Part shown: one piece after another, positions 24,954 to 38,479 of the stretch
Position numbering within the stretch: position 1 is the stretch's first letter
Layout: each line of letters begins with the position of its first letter
Assembly (NCBI GenBank): GCA_026929865.2
Contig: CM049417.1
Coordinates: forward strand, 18,952,501 to 19,016,500
Direction of reading: 5' to 3'
Length of the DNA stretch: 64,000 bases
DNA from: Hyperoplus lanceolatus
Taxonomy: Eukaryota > Chordata > Actinopteri > Uranoscopiformes > Ammodytidae
Program-made: the position numbers and the translations under genes
The notes under the pieces: model-generated
What the model saw: the letters and a program-made list of their open reading frames with translations, nothing else
The model's database searches: none
What the model was told of the DNA's origin: nothing

Positions 24954-25464
24954 ATATACACTCGCTCCCATCTTCCCTCCCTTTGCAGTGAGGCAGGCAG
25001 TGCGCTTGAAAGAGCCAGACAGAGCCACTAACTGTTCTAGAGGAGCAGAGTTTATTCCGCTGCTTTCAACCCTTTATTTCAGAAGAGAAGAAGAACAAGA
25101 AAGTGTTGTGATCAGAATGGTTGGACTTCACTCCTTGTCCAGTTTTTAAAATTGCTAGTTGACCCTTGGAGATCAGAGAGATCCTACATGACGTCTGGAC
25201 ATGGCCAACCTTTCTGGCTCATTTTAACCTGACCCCAGACTGGATTAAGTAAAGGGGGTGTGGGCTTTAGGAAGCGGTTGCCAGCAGGGTGTGTTCGCCC
25301 CCCCTCCCCTGCGCGTGTGCTGGGTTGTAGCGCTGGAGTGGGTGCAGGGGAACTGGAGCGTAGGGCCAGGAGGCAGCTCTGGTCCAGAGGTCGAGGAAGC
25401 TGGCTCGGGCTCCGGGTTAGGGTCAGGGTATGGCGGGGGCTCGGAGCGCACCGAGGGGGGTGTA

Positions 25465-25576
25465 ATGCTGAGCGCCATATGGGAGACGGAGGGGCTGCAG
25501 ACAGTGGGCATCGTGGTGCTGGTGTTCGCCTCCATCAAGCTGCTGCACTTGCTGGGGCTCATCAGCTTCTCAGAGG
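25465..25576 (+). CDS. kcnip4: kcnip4 alternative first coding exon B (membrane N-terminus)
   Basis: This encodes an alternative 37-residue N-terminus beginning MLSAIWETEGLQTVGIVVL and ending HLLGLISFSE. It matches, by my recollection, the mammalian KChIP4 variant named KChIP4e, one of the KChIPs with an N-terminal membrane segment affecting Kv4 trafficking and gating. Residues about 13-33 are strongly hydrophobic. The ATG has G at -3 and is the first in-frame ATG after the stop at 25246. The exon ends in phase 1 (GAG G|GTAAGA), exactly compatible with the shared exon at 46104, giving a 233-residue protein. Its spacing, 13.5 kb downstream of the KIS exon, implies its own promoter. The first shared residues read DSVEDELEL with either first exon. 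Confidence 0.92.
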
Positions 25577-26491
25577 GTAAGACACATGATGGAGGGAGAG
25601 GACGCAGACAGGGACAATCACAGCTTGATTGTTGTCAGTAATCCGGCTCAATGTCACGCTTAATGTTCCCTTGACAGGCTTTGGTAGCTAGAACTCTTAT
25701 AAACAAACTTAGTTTCTAAGACAGTAATTTGAAAAATTCAAGTTTAAGTGAGAGTCTGCAGGTAAAAAGATTGTGTTTCCAAGCACCGGTCAATTCTGAG
25801 GTTTTTGTCTTATTTTGCTTTTATAACATGTCTTCTTTCAAACTAGTATACATCACAGGTCCAAAATGTACTTTCACGAGTTTATTTGACTGAACCTTGT
25901 CTGTTTGTGTCTGTATCTATAATTTTTAATACTCCAAATCAAAAACTTGTAAAGCATTTACATCAGATGAACTTTCCATAATAATAAGCACTATCATGAC
26001 GGTTATTACAGAAGGATTTTTTCATATGTTGTATCTGATGTATGATACATTTCATTCTTAAAAAAAACATGCGGAAAATGCATTTTTAAGACCTGTTCAT
26101 GGTATTCTTAGTATCCAAAATCTGTTCTGCAAAAAAGTTGTAAAAAAGAAGAAATATTAACTCTGGCTTCATCCAACTAGTAGATTTTTTTAGTTTTTAA
26201 AGAGATGCAGATGTAAGCATAATAAGTTAATTATTGCCAGACTGGCATATTGATTCAAATATTTCTGAAAGACAAATGGACTGTCTTGTCTTAAGAGGCA
26301 AGTTCTGATTCAATGTCTACTGTAGAGCTGGGAGAAGGGAGACTACTACTTAAAGGCATCCGAGTTGATTACTTTCCTAATTTGTGTGGGTCCTTCTTCT
26401 CTTTCTGTGTACATAGTATATAAGATGTGTGAACAGTCATGTTAATTAGCTCAAATTACCCATCATTCTCTTCTAAGTAAGGACAGTGTTA

Positions 26492-27104
26492 AGGCCAGGA
26501 CACACCGGCCCAATAAACGGGCGTCGGACATGGTCGGAGAGTCTGGAAGAGTTGGGGACACAAATCTGTTTGGTGTGTCCGGTGACGTCGGCCGTCGTAG
26601 GGCTTTTTTTCAGCCGATACAACATGTTCAATCGGCGTCGGGCAGTCTTTCAGCCGGAGTAATCTGATTGGTGGAGGGTTCGCCCGTCTCTGCTCTGCCA
26701 CGGCAGCGGAGCAGATATCACTTTTGTCAAACATGATTTAGGAAGCTCGATAAAATCGGAGATTGTTCGATTGTTATGTAGGCTAAACACAATCAGCACA
26801 CAGCATTAGATTGTCCGTGCACATGTTTTTTCAGAAATAGTCTTGGTAGTTTGGGCGAGGAGCGGCCACAGGTGTGTGTGTGTGTGTCTGCAGCATGCAT
26901 TCTCTCCATTATAATGACAGCCTACATTATGTTAACAGCTACTTAATGTCATCCGGCGCAAGCGCAGAACGTGCGGCAAGTGGGTAGTCGGCTCAGTGTG
27001 TTCTTCGCATTTTTTCGTCCGCGTCGGGGAGAATGAAGCTGCCTGCATCGGGCAGACTCCATTTTCTGGCGACGGTTGGTAGTCGGACGGGTGTGTCCTG
27101 GCCT
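26492..27104. mobile_element. Harbinger-type MITE with TTA target duplication
   Basis: TTA lies on both sides (26489-26491 and 27105-27107). The ends are AGGCCAGGACACACCGG and its complement CGGGTGTGTCCTGGCCT. A 3-bp TTA duplication is typical of PIF/Harbinger elements. The 613-bp interior is CG-rich (GTCGG repeated) and has no transposase. Confidence 0.85.
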
Positions 27105-27452
27105 TTAGGCTCACTTGGCACCGAGCACTTCAAGCCTAAATAAACTGTTTAGTTTAGATCTACTGTAGTCATCTCATTAAATCAGGTAGAGCAGCATAGT
27201 AAACCGTTTGAGCTCATCCATCAGACATCTGTTTAGTAAACACGCCTCATTGTCTAGTTTGGATAATCAATCAAGAGGGCTTCAATGCATACTAGAGAGG
27301 GTGAGAAACGTGGTTATGGTGTGTAACAAGTGTGTAGTTGGAAAAAGCTGACCTGATCCCGATAAAAGGGTTTAGAATGGAGCACAGAGGTGTTAGTGTT
27401 TGTGGATTGACCGTGGTTGTGTTATTTTAAAGGCTTATGCTCAGCGCAACAG

Positions 27453-27773
27453 TTAAAGCTATAGTGCGTAACTTTGTTCATATGAATGAATGTCGGTTGC
27501 ATTCAATCCATTGCCAAACGATTTGACACAGTTGATATAGCTGAATCAGCTCCACACAACTCTCAAAAAAGCGTTAACAAACTGGCGTCTCTCCCGTGAC
27601 ACTAGTGCAGAAGCTCAAGAAGCACCCACAAAATGTTTCAGTTGTTGATTCTGCTTCTTAGAAAACCTGGATTTATTATATAACAGAAGGTATAAAATCC
27701 ATGTGCAGCAACAGTGTTGTTATAATTACTCATAATTCCTCATGGGGACCAGAAGTTACGCACTATGGCTTAA
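27453..27773. mobile_element. MITE with 'AGCTATAGTGCGTAACT' ends
   Basis: The left end TTAAAGCTATAGTGCGTAAC is matched by the complement GTTACGCACTATGGCTTAA. It is a 321-bp non-coding element; the superfamily is not certain from the ends alone. Confidence 0.8.
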
Positions 27774-28361
27774 ACATGCTTCGCTAAAGGCCGGTGAGAC
27801 TGAAACCTGCTTTCCCCTCCCCTCTGCATCAACAAACCCAGCCGACATGCTATTGATTGTATTCCCAGATGAGATGATACACATGTCAAACATGGCCGTC
27901 GATGTGATCTGCCTTTCACAGAGGTGTCTCACCGTATGATTACTCACAGAATATCTGATACCTGAGCCTTTGGTTATCTGACAAGCAATCAATGCAATTG
28001 ATGTCGTGGATGCGTTTTGAAGCCATGTTCAAAAGGAGAAGACATATTGCAAACGGGATTGAACACAGGACTGAGATTAGGGAAATGGTCTTGAAAATGA
28101 GGTGAGATCACAGGGATTTTCAAACATGTAAACACATGACATTCACAGCTGTGAGCAATTTGGAGACGTTAAAATGATGTCAGCCACAGTAGGCCTACAT
28201 GTTTGTTGAGCTGGGACTGTAATCTGTCTTTGATGATTCACGTTGATACAATCCATTTTGTGCAAAACTCACATATATTGATTTTACTATCATATATGAT
28301 GAAGAAAAAAGCATTTAATCCTTACATTGAGAAAAACTGGCCTTTTTGCTTGAAAAATAAC

Positions 28362-28657
28362 TTAAAGGTTCAGTTGGCGGAATGGTCAGTTTAGCTAACT
28401 TCCTGTCAGTTACTGCAGTTAGCGGTCCCCTCCCTCGTCTCTACGTCACCACATTAATGCACTGCGGTCTTCAAGCAGCAAGTTATCTAGCATCATCTCA
28501 AATCCGTAAGTGCAATAAAACCTGATAAAAAAAAAAACATCAAAACAGACATTGGGAAGGATTTTTACCAGCATCATATACGTGATCCCTGTATAAATAT
28601 AGAGAGATTTAACACATACAGTATATTTACATAAATATATCGCTTACTTCACCTTTC
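28362..28657. mobile_element. MITE, 'TTAAAGGTTCAGT' family, copy 1
   Basis: It begins TTAAAGGTTCAGTTGGCGG and ends CGCTTACTTCACCTTTCA. The left 150 bp is the reverse complement of the right end of the copy at 33606-34072 (GTTAGCTAACTTCCTG-like block, CTACGTCACCACATTAATGC). No ORF. Confidence 0.75.
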
Positions 28658-28960
28658 ATTTTCAACTACTGCACTGCTTCCTATTCATGCCAACACAACA
28701 CTCACACATAAAGACGGAACTATAACTTTATATTCTTGATACATAAATCCATGTTAGCAGCGGTAAGTTAACCTTCTCCCTCTTTTGTCTGCATAAAAGC
28801 TCTCGAGAGGTGTTTCAGTGAGGGTGGCCGCTCTGCTTAACGCTCACACAGTCAGATATGTTCGCAGCTGAGAGCTGCCCAGTACAATCAAACCCTTCTC
28901 CTGCCAGCCATCTGAGCATCTCCACTCAGGCATATTGGAGATAAAAGTCTTAAAGCCTAT

Positions 28961-29242
28961 CCCTGCTTTCCAATCCCCATACTTCCCTACTATTTAGTAT
29001 GCCAGAAAAAGATTTAGGATGTCCCAATACATGCAAGTCAGTTGTAGTATGCTGAAGATACATAAATCCACTAACTCCAATACAATTTTGAAGTATTCGT
29101 CTTTATTCTTAACATTTCTCGACATAATGGAAAAAAACGTCCTTATCTGATGTTTTTTTTTCTTTCCTGTGGCCCTAAAACTCTTCTGTACTTTAGTATG
29201 TAGTGTAGTAAAAAGAAAAAGTATGCGATTTGGAACGCAGGG
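28961..29242. mobile_element. MITE, 'CCCTGC..CCAATCCCCATAC' family, uninterrupted copy
   Basis: The left end CCCTGCTTTCCAATCCCCATAC pairs with the right end GTATGCGATTTGGAACGCAGGG. It is an intact relative of the copy at 63305-63995, which carries an insertion. Non-coding. Confidence 0.8.
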
Positions 29243-30311
29243 TCAGTGTGGTAAATGATGAGGGCTTTTCTCAACCGGCAACCCACAGACTTAAGATGGC
29301 AACGTTCCAATTGCAGGAGAGTACACTGAGCTGAGAGCGTGTTCTTGGCTATTTTGTACACTATTACACTTTTCTACTGTGGCAACATCTGGCAGCAAAG
29401 AGGGGACTGGGAGCTTTGTTGTGATCAAGTTGTAGAAGCAGACCACACATTGCAAGCCGTAGGGTGTTACTAGCCTGCAGGGAACTGTACCGCTCTTCAG
29501 ATCACTTCTGCTGCTGCACATTGTAATATTGCCTTCAGAGCTGAAACTGTAGTTTATTAACAGCCTCACTGAGCCACTGGCACTCCATTGTTGGGAGAAA
29601 TATAACAGGATCCTTGCGTCAGCCTCAACCACAATCACCAGATAATTGTACTCTGAATATGAGCAAGCCAGCAATGCCTGGAGAGTAATGTATGGGGAAT
29701 GACTTTCAGTTTTAATTAAGAACTAATGCAGTGCCCGTTGTGGACTTTTTTGGCAGCGCACCAAAGTGTGGCTCAATAGGCTTTCTGCAGTTTTTTATTA
29801 CGGAACCACCGTTCTAGATAACCTCACACTTGGCAATGCATTCCCTTGGATGCTCATCACACACTGGCAAAGTGTCAAGTAGGTCGGATAAATGGTTGTT
29901 GAGAAATTCCAAGGACAGACGGACACCCCCCCCCCCCTTCCTTTATTGTTAGATGTAGCTGGACTGGTATGTGTAAATATGCATGTTATTCTGCTAATAT
30001 CCCAAGGCTCTTATAATAATTTAATTACTGTCGCTGGCTACATGTGGACTCAACTTGGCTAAGAATATGACACAATGATCTTGAGAGACATTCTAATATT
30101 TGTGTAGATCATCATATATTAATCTTCAAATGTTCTGGTCTGATTAGTTTTGCTGCATGTTGGGCATAACCCACACACCTTGATCTTTTTATCACACGTA
30201 TGGCAATTCATATTTACACTCGTAGGATGCAGACTAATCAGTGTGTCACAACATGAATAATGAATAATTATTTCCTCTCCCTCAGCCCGAATCCCAAACC
30301 CGTACACCTTC

Positions 30312-30315
<4 letters not shown>

Positions 30316-30390
<75 letters not shown>
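30316..30390. repeat. (AC)n microsatellite
   Basis: 75 bp of uninterrupted AC repeat; long Cys/Val ORFs across it are artefacts. Confidence 0.97.
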
Positions 30391-30395
<5 letters not shown>

Positions 30396-33300
30396 ATTCA
30401 CAAATATACCATTACCCGAACAGAGATTGCACACTGTGTCAATTTGGACGCGCCGTATGCTATTATCAGGGGGGGAGTGGTGCAGAGATTGTCTCAGCAG
30501 CACTGATATCCATCTAACAAATTGTTCTTCTTCTCTTTGTCCTTGATGGGGATTGATGGCCTGGCAGCAGAAGGAGTTAGTGTCAGCCCTGACCTGGGTT
30601 CAGTTTGTTGACCATTGTTCTCTGTTCACTTTGTGTAATCAACACGTCTCAGCTCTGCTGGGTCAACCGGTTGGCGCTAGGGTTTCTAAGCTGTACCACA
30701 AACATCAGTGGTTGTTGTAGGAGCTATTGGTTAGTTAAGTTATCATGACTTTTAATACACTTAAAGATTCAGTTATGGATCTACCCTCCTTTTGTTAAGT
30801 CGCCTGTTTAATTTCGACGATACAAGATGATGACTGAGCAGGCCTACAACATGCTGTTGTTTGGTGGTGTTCAGTTTCTAGCAGTTATGGCGTGCTGCTT
30901 GTCTTTGATTATCCGATCATATGGGTATAAAGCTGTCCATACATTTGGAGAATCTAAGTTATGTTAGGTATCTTAGTGGTCTCTCAGTCTCTGTGTGTCT
31001 GTCTTGTGCAGGTATTTATGCTTTAAAGTGGCGCCAACAAGGTGCCATTTGGAAATGCTGTAAAACATTGAAGTAGTTTCTTCATTTTGTTAAGTGCAGG
31101 AGTGTGTATATCTGCAGTAAACACACACATACACACACACACACACTCACACTATACACGCACACTTCTTTATGGGCGCTGTACAAACTGCGCTGCATTT
31201 TTATTGGATTGTTTTTCTTTTGTCAAGCAACAGGCACATCCATCATCAAAGTTGAGTCAGCGGCTGCAGATGTGTTTAGCATATTTTTCATTATTTCACA
31301 TATTTGCATTTAAGATCTGTCCGCTTGCTTTTAATTGGCAATGTCTAACTTCGGAAATAAATCATATTGTTGCTCAACTAATACAATTAAGAATATGCGA
31401 AACAATAACAACTCACAGGTGTACAGGTAGCAACGTGTGAGATATATATTTTACGGGCGGTTCATCCAAACCCTGCAGGCTGTAATTTGTTCCATCCACT
31501 TTACCAATCCATTTAAAGGAAAAGGACAAACAAATCAACTGGTCCAATTACCCTTTGGCTATTCTCCATGATGGCTGTTTAGAGGGGTTACATGATTGAC
31601 TTAACCTTTGCTTGCTAAGCTATGGGGTGGTTTCACCCTGGTGTTTTCAGAGGGGACGAAGGAGGGGCTTTCGAGTCAGGGACACAACGACTAGTATCAC
31701 TCGAGCACAATCAATTCTAATGAAAACATCACAGATAATACATTCTGATGGGGAGGAGGATGAGATATGCTTTCTGAGCGACGGGGTCTGATATCCAGGA
31801 TTGCAGGGCTCAAAGGCTCCCCCGTGGAAGAGGGAGCTGGGAGGCACACTGCACCCTTAAAGATGTATTTAATTAAATGACCTCGGTACCAATGCAGTAT
31901 AATGCACAGTGTCTTTACAGCACCAGCTTGGGATACCCTCCGATGTTATTAAATGTGAATATGCATTTTATGACGTAAACAACGCTGCTATTTGAATATA
32001 TGCACATTGTGAGGAAAATGTTGCATAGTGTTATAAGCTTAAGTGTTATTAAAAAGATTATATATATAAGCCTTCAACTTTATTAAGAGCTTTGGAGCTG
32101 CACATGGGCTGTTTATATTAATCAATGTTATGCAACCAGTTTGCTCATTTAGAATGGTCAGGACCATGATCAGTCAACACAATTAATAATGGTGTTGCAA
32201 CGTGAATTCACAATACTTTTCCTTAACTAAGCCAAGGACATAGGGTTGTCATGCATAATGCAGTATTTCCTTGCCAACAGTATTGCTAATTGCATCTGTC
32301 GTGCTTTTTCCCATCTGGATTGAATATCCTAGAGCTTTACATCATGCGTTTAACGTCCAAAACTTTAAAAAAATAAAATATGTCAGAAATGTTATGAAGT
32401 CGGACAGTTTCCGATAGATCAGCCTTGGGTTTGAATCTACCCCAAACTGCAAGAGTTCATTCCTTCCCTCAAGTGTTATAAGTTAATATGTTTGATTAAA
32501 GTTAAGTGGTAGAAATAGCTTATCCTGCAAACCTCCATCAGTTGGGAGCACTAAAATAAAGAGATCTGGGACACTGGTAAACAGAAAAATGCTGCCTTGT
32601 ACCCTAAAGGAATCTGCAAAGAGTCTGATAAAGTCTTACAGCCAGCCAGACCTAACACACAACATGATATTACTTGTTCTACTGGTATATTCGTAATACT
32701 CATTCCACATTGTATAGTAAGCAAAGAAGACATTGATGGACAACAGTTACACAGGAAAAACAAAGATGGATCACTTAACTTGTTTGAATATAAACGGCTG
32801 ATGTTACAAACCACAATTGATCTGTTTAAAAAAAAGGGACAAGCATTTATTTTATTCCAATTATTAATAAAAGCCTCATTATCATAGAAGCAATAAAGTG
32901 AGTTAGTTAAAATGCAATAAGCCCCCCAACCAACTTTGCTGATTACAGTGTCCCCCCCCCCCCCACAGTCTCAAATGGGAACAGATGCCTTATTGCCCCA
33001 GTTTGGCTCGCTTGTTAGTCTTTTGGCTGAGCTAAAAGTAAATAGAGAAAATTTGATTGCAGCCCAAAAAAATTGTTTTTAAATCTCAAGCTGGTCATGT
33101 AAAATACTGTATAAGCAGTGAAATGTCTTCTCGGAAATACAGTAAATCCATAAATCCAAAATGAACCTTTCGGAAAGTGACTGTTGGTAGCATCAGAAAT
33201 ATGGATGACTCACTTGGAATCGAGTCATAAATACACTTTCCTTTTTAAGAATCCTTTTTAGCTACGAAAACTGTAATCCAAAGTGTGATGGAAAATAAAA

Positions 33301-33605
33301 TAAAAATGAGCATAAACCTATGATGTGTAAGGTCTGCAATACACATGGCAGAGGAGATTTTCTTCCAATGGTAGAGCAAGTTTTTCTTTGACACACACTC
33401 TCATTGAAACACTTCCAAATGACAAATCATTGCAATTAAAAGCATTGACTGCTCCCCTGGATTCCAATAAATGCCTCTGGCCTGTTGTGGGGTGTGATTA
33501 TTGCCAGTGTGAGTGCATGCTCTCCCTCATAAAGAACCTTGGCATCCAATCCCCAACGCTCCACTCAGTACAGTCACTCGACTGGAATTATTGGACGTTT
33601 ACCTT

Positions 33606-34072
33606 TTAAAGATGAAGTAAGCGATGTATTTATGTTAAATACAGTGTGAAATCGCTCTTTATTCATACTGTGATTACTTATATAGTGTACGTGTTTCATA
33701 AAGCCGATCTCTCAGTCACTCGCTCTGCATGTAATCGGCAAATAAACTTTTCAGGGATCCCGAAACTGGTATCCAATCACAAGGGAGAACACCACAAACC
33801 GGCACCCGTCTCACTGACGGTGCACGTGCAGAGCAACAGATGGGTTAATGTGTATGCGCCTACAATGGCGGAGCAAATCCTTCCCAATGTCTGTTTTAAT
33901 GGTTTTTATCATGTTCTATCACACTTATGGATCTGAGATGATGCTAGATAACTCGCTATTTGAAGACCGCATTGCATTAATGTGGTGACGTAGGGACAAG
34001 GGAGGGGACTGCTAACTGCAGTCAGTGACAGGAAGTTAGCTAAAAGAACCATTCCGCTTACTGAACCTTTAA
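33606..34072. mobile_element. MITE, 'TTAAAGGTTCAGT' family, copy 2 (inverted)
   Basis: The left end TTAAAGATGAAGTAAGCG pairs with the right end CCGCTTACTGAACCTTTAA. It lies in the opposite orientation to 28362-28657 and is longer, with about 170 extra internal bp. Non-coding. Confidence 0.8.
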
Positions 34073-35302
34073 AGGAATTGTTAAAAAAAATATGGTTTTA
34101 TGGATGAGCGACCTTGGCCAATTTGTTGAATAAAATAAAAATAAAAACAGATTTTGAACAATTCCTTTTTAAGGCTGAAAAATGAACCTCTGAGACATAG
34201 AAACAGATGTTTTTCTCTGACCCAAATTGGCTTGTATGAAGTGATTATAGCCACTGTTCTGTTAGTACATGAGCCAAAACATACAGTAGCAATTTGCATG
34301 TAACGGCAAAATATGTTGGCTAATGTGTTCTTTTTGGCAGTTAAGTAGATGGACTGTAGTGTGCGCTGCTTTGCCATGTGCTTTGCAATAGCTAACCCGA
34401 AGGGAATATAGGCTTCAGTCCAGTTGGATGTTTACATAGATCTATTCCCAGTCATGTTGGACTTGTATTGTATATATTTGTATCACTGGCAGCAAAGCAC
34501 AACAACTTTACGTTGTGTCGCAGTATGGGTGAATCCATACAAAATTTAAAATGCAAAATAGCGTTTCTCTATTCGAGACTCTTGGACAGACAGTTGTTAT
34601 TTTGCAGTCTCAGTATAACGAGCCCATTTACCTTTGGTTTCTTCAGAGGACATCCAGTGGCCCAGCCTTCCTATTCCTCAATTTCACAGCCATTTTTTTC
34701 CTGTCTGCCATAACTGAACTGGAGGCTGTTTTATTTAATAACAGCAATGACATATCGCTCTCCCACACTCCAATCTTAAGGTTTATTTGTATTCGGGGCA
34801 CAGCCAAATGGGAACAAATGGCAGATATGTATCCACCTCCTTCATTGTCCTTGTGATTTATCTGATGTGAGCCCATTTCTCTTTACACAGTCCGGGCCTG
34901 TGTTTGAATTACAGTCCATTTTATTGACTTGGATCTGCAGAGACTTGCAAAAAAAAGCTCAATTGTGATCAGCGAATGTCCACTGTTGGCCTCTCTGGTA
35001 CTGTGGTGGGTGCCAGCCAGCTATGATTTGTTTTGGAGCATTGGGAAAAGTATTTTCTGATTCAAAGGGAAATTCTTTACACCTCGGGGCACAGGTATAG
35101 GCCTTGCCAAAAAGGAGCTAGACATTGTATCTTCTGTCCCCAAGGCAGAAGATTTTTATTTATTTTATTTTATTTTCACAATCATTTTATTTGATTTTAG
35201 TTCGCGTATTTCTGTCTCAACATGCTTTTTTATAGGTTTTGTTATCCTGCCAGATCACACCCACCTCCAATTGCTTTCCTCATTTACAGTTAAAAAATCC
35301 AA

Positions 35303-35495
35303 GGGGGTGCCCTTAGCTCAGTTGGTAGGGCGTCCCCCCCATGGGCCTCGGCCAGCAGCGGACCCGGGTTCGATTCCAGCCCGCGGTCGTTCTCTGCATG
35401 TCACTCCCCTCTCTGCCCCATTTCAACTCTGTCTCTACACTATCAATAAAGCATAAAAATGCCAAAAAAAAAATATATAAAAAAAAAAATATCCA
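35303..35495 (+). mobile_element. tRNA-derived SINE
   Basis: A tRNA-like head has a pol III A box (TAGCTCAGTTGGTAGGGCG) and B box (GGTTCGATTCC) about 50 bp apart. It is followed by a CTCCCCTCTCTGCCCC body typical of fish SINEs and a tail CAATAAAGCATAAAAATGCC running into A-rich sequence. The head is not a functional tRNA: an extra CCCCCCATGGGCC stretch disturbs the anticodon region. Confidence 0.85.
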
Positions 35496-36293
35496 AAATG
35501 TTTGTGAGAAAGTAACACTTGAGAAAACCAGAGGCCAAAGAGGGCTGAACTCTGAACACGCATATTGCCTTCCAATGTATTTCAGTTGCAGGGAATGTGT
35601 ATCCAAAAAATACCTTTCCATCAAATCACAATGAAAGCATTCCTCTGAAGGCATCACAGTTGTACTGTCAATAAAAACTAGTCTATTCGGCTTCCACACT
35701 ATATTGTAAACTCCTTTTGTATATCCCTCTCCAAGTCTTAAACTGCTATTATATTGAATGGCAATCAATGTATACTGATATTTCTTGCTATTTTTTAAAA
35801 GTCAGGCATTGTTTGTTAACAGTTGCATTGTTGACTTAGGCAATACTTGAGCAATACATCCATATATCTGGAAGTGTAGTATACAGCTGGTAGGATCCTT
35901 CCTTATGCCAGGAGCGTTTGGAATGACTTCACACAAGCAGGTCAGACTAATATCCTGTTGGTCTCTTTTTTTTTTTTTGCTTTGGAAAGATGCCAACCTG
36001 GATAAAACCCCACCACTATCCAGCCTGCCAGACCCTGTGTATCTGCTGTCCTTGTGCCCCCTGTCAATGTGGCTGTAATTTCAGTTAATTGCTTACTGCC
36101 ATAGTGTCACATTTGGTTCCTGTGTTTTCGCCCGAAAAACAAACGCACAGCCTGGGGGACTTAAACACTGGGCAGAGGTGTTAAAGGTAACCTGCTGTCT
36201 GTCTCCAATCTGTTACTCTCACTGTCTTACTGAGTGGCTTAGATTTCATTTACCTAAAGGGCTTTCTGGTCTCTGCATTTGTGTAAAGAAAGA

Positions 36294-36597
36294 CTTAACC
36301 CATACAGAACCGGTGTTCTATCATTATAAAATCGCTATTATAATATAATGAATGAGGTTTTCCTTCCCTCAGTCTTCCCTGCCTTGGCCCAGCTGTCCTG
36401 TTTATCCTAACTCTACATTTTCCCATGTGTGATGTCACTCGTGGGAAAATGTAGGGTTAGACAGTGAGACCATAAAACACTCTTTCTGCCTTTTCTCAGT
36501 CTAGGATGAACTGATTTCTAAAATGTTTGCACATTCTACATAGAATCTCAGAGTTAATTACACCTTCATATTCCCACCAGTGAAGTAGGTCTTTAAG
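36294..36597. mobile_element. MITE, 'TTAAAG..ACTTCACC' family, copy 2 (inverted)
   Basis: This is the reverse-orientation copy of the element at 12981-13297. The right end CCAGTGAAGTAGGTCTTTAA is intact; the left end is shortened and lacks the ACTTCACC motif. It contains a local palindrome in which GGGAAAATGTAGGGTTAG answers CTACATTTTCCC. Confidence 0.8.
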
Positions 36598-38303
36598 CAG
36601 GTGACAATATGACCTTCTGTTAATTTGTTTCATTTGTCCAGTGATAGTAATACGGATTTGACCTTTTTAGAAAGACAAACATCGACAGGGATATTATTGA
36701 CCAGCCTGCATAGCATGTTGCCAATCATTAGCATTCAACGTAAATATCAATGCAATTAAAACAGGCTGCGGATTATTACATTTGCCAACTGGTGTTCGAG
36801 TGATTTCTTAGTTCTCTCATCAATGGAATACTGTTTAGTTTTAGTTTCAAACTGCAGAGAATGTGCATGGCAATGGGTAAAAGGTTGTGCTGTGGGTAAG
36901 GGTTGATAGGTTAGGGTTAAAATATACTGTACATTATATGTTAGGTTGCTATTCATTTTAATGTAAAGTTTCAGTGACATCTTTGTGTTTCATGTAAGTT
37001 TTCAGTCTTTGCTTTTGAAGGTGGATATGATTCCCTCATTTTGACTGTGACACCATCTGTCTCCAGCTCTACAGGAGAGCGATTAAGTGATTAACACCTG
37101 TATAAAAAAACACTGGCTTTAAAACCTGGTGCGAGGAAAGTTAACATGTCCAATACTGCTTGTGTAGCATTAAATAAACCCATCAGTCTAGTGCCTTTGA
37201 TCTAATTCATTACGTTTGAACTAGAAACCAGTTTGAATCAAAACCAAAGAGTCAGAAAGATGGTAGGGCAGCACTTGTGTCCACTGCCAGATAAAATCCC
37301 CCAGAGAAGGGACTAAGGAGATTATACCATGACTAAAGCAATGATCAAATTCCAACTGAAGCCCTTTTTCATCATTCCAATTTGAATGACGATGAGTTCT
37401 GAATGACAAATGTCAGCCAAAAGGCTTAAAGTAACTTTCTGATCATGTCTAACTTGTGCTACTTTTGTCTGCAGTTAGCACCATCCATACATTGTATTGT
37501 GACTGTTAACATATTTTGCCCTTAGATGGACAGCGGCATACACAGTCCACCCGTCTTATGATGATATGCGATACCCTGAGATTTGGTGGTTGATTGCTCT
37601 ATGATGTATTGCTGCGGGTACTGAAAACAGGCTATAATAGGAGTGAGACAGGGATGAGATGGGATCAGTATTGAGTTAGGTTCAGGTGTTAAGTTTGTTG
37701 AGGTGGTGTTTCATCAACGGTGGGAGTTGTTATTGACGGGAATAGAGATTTTAATTGGGTCATCAGAGATTCTCACTTTCTCTATAAAAGCCTTCAAAAC
37801 ATGTTTGGGTTTTCTTGAAAATAAGAATTATCATAGGCAAATCTCATTGGTCGAATGTTGTCACGTTTATATTAACAGTATGATCATTGTTTCATAACCA
37901 CATTGTGCGACTGTAAAGATTGGAAGTCGAATCAGGCTACTTCAACTATTCAGGGTCATTTACCTGTGTGGAAACAGGCCTTTCTTGACTGAGCACAAAG
38001 TCAAACCAAGAGCGGTGGCTGACACTTGTTCAATTAGCCTAAGTTAAAATGGCCATCAAAGTGTACCACAGAGCCATTGTCCAAGTGAGGTCAAAGATCC
38101 TCTGACCAACACTGTAAACCTGTAAAGGCTTCACGTGCTGGGTGGCGCTGCCTGTAACATTATCATATTAACTGACAGAAGATGAGTTGTGCTCCTATGT
38201 AGTCATGGCCTACTTCTGTGAGGCCCGCCTTCTTGGCGCCGCGCTGCTAAAGGGACGACTTGGAAGCTGGAGGAGTTAAATTGTATAAGTTACGATCTGG
38301 TCT

Positions 38304-38479
<176 letters not shown>

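Noticed and set aside
25258-25464. N-terminal extension of the second first exon starting at GTG 25258
   Set aside because: There is no in-frame ATG after the stop at 25246; the ATG at 25465 matches the known isoform start.
32597-32887. 96-codon ORF, first thought to be a possible exon
   Set aside because: No recognisable domain, no flanking splice signals that extend it, and unrelated to KChIP.
35303-35390. tRNA gene
   Set aside because: A and B boxes are present, but the head is degenerate and continues into a SINE body and A-rich tail.
35313-35768. 151-codon minus-strand ORF
   Set aside because: It overlaps the SINE in antisense and shows no domain.
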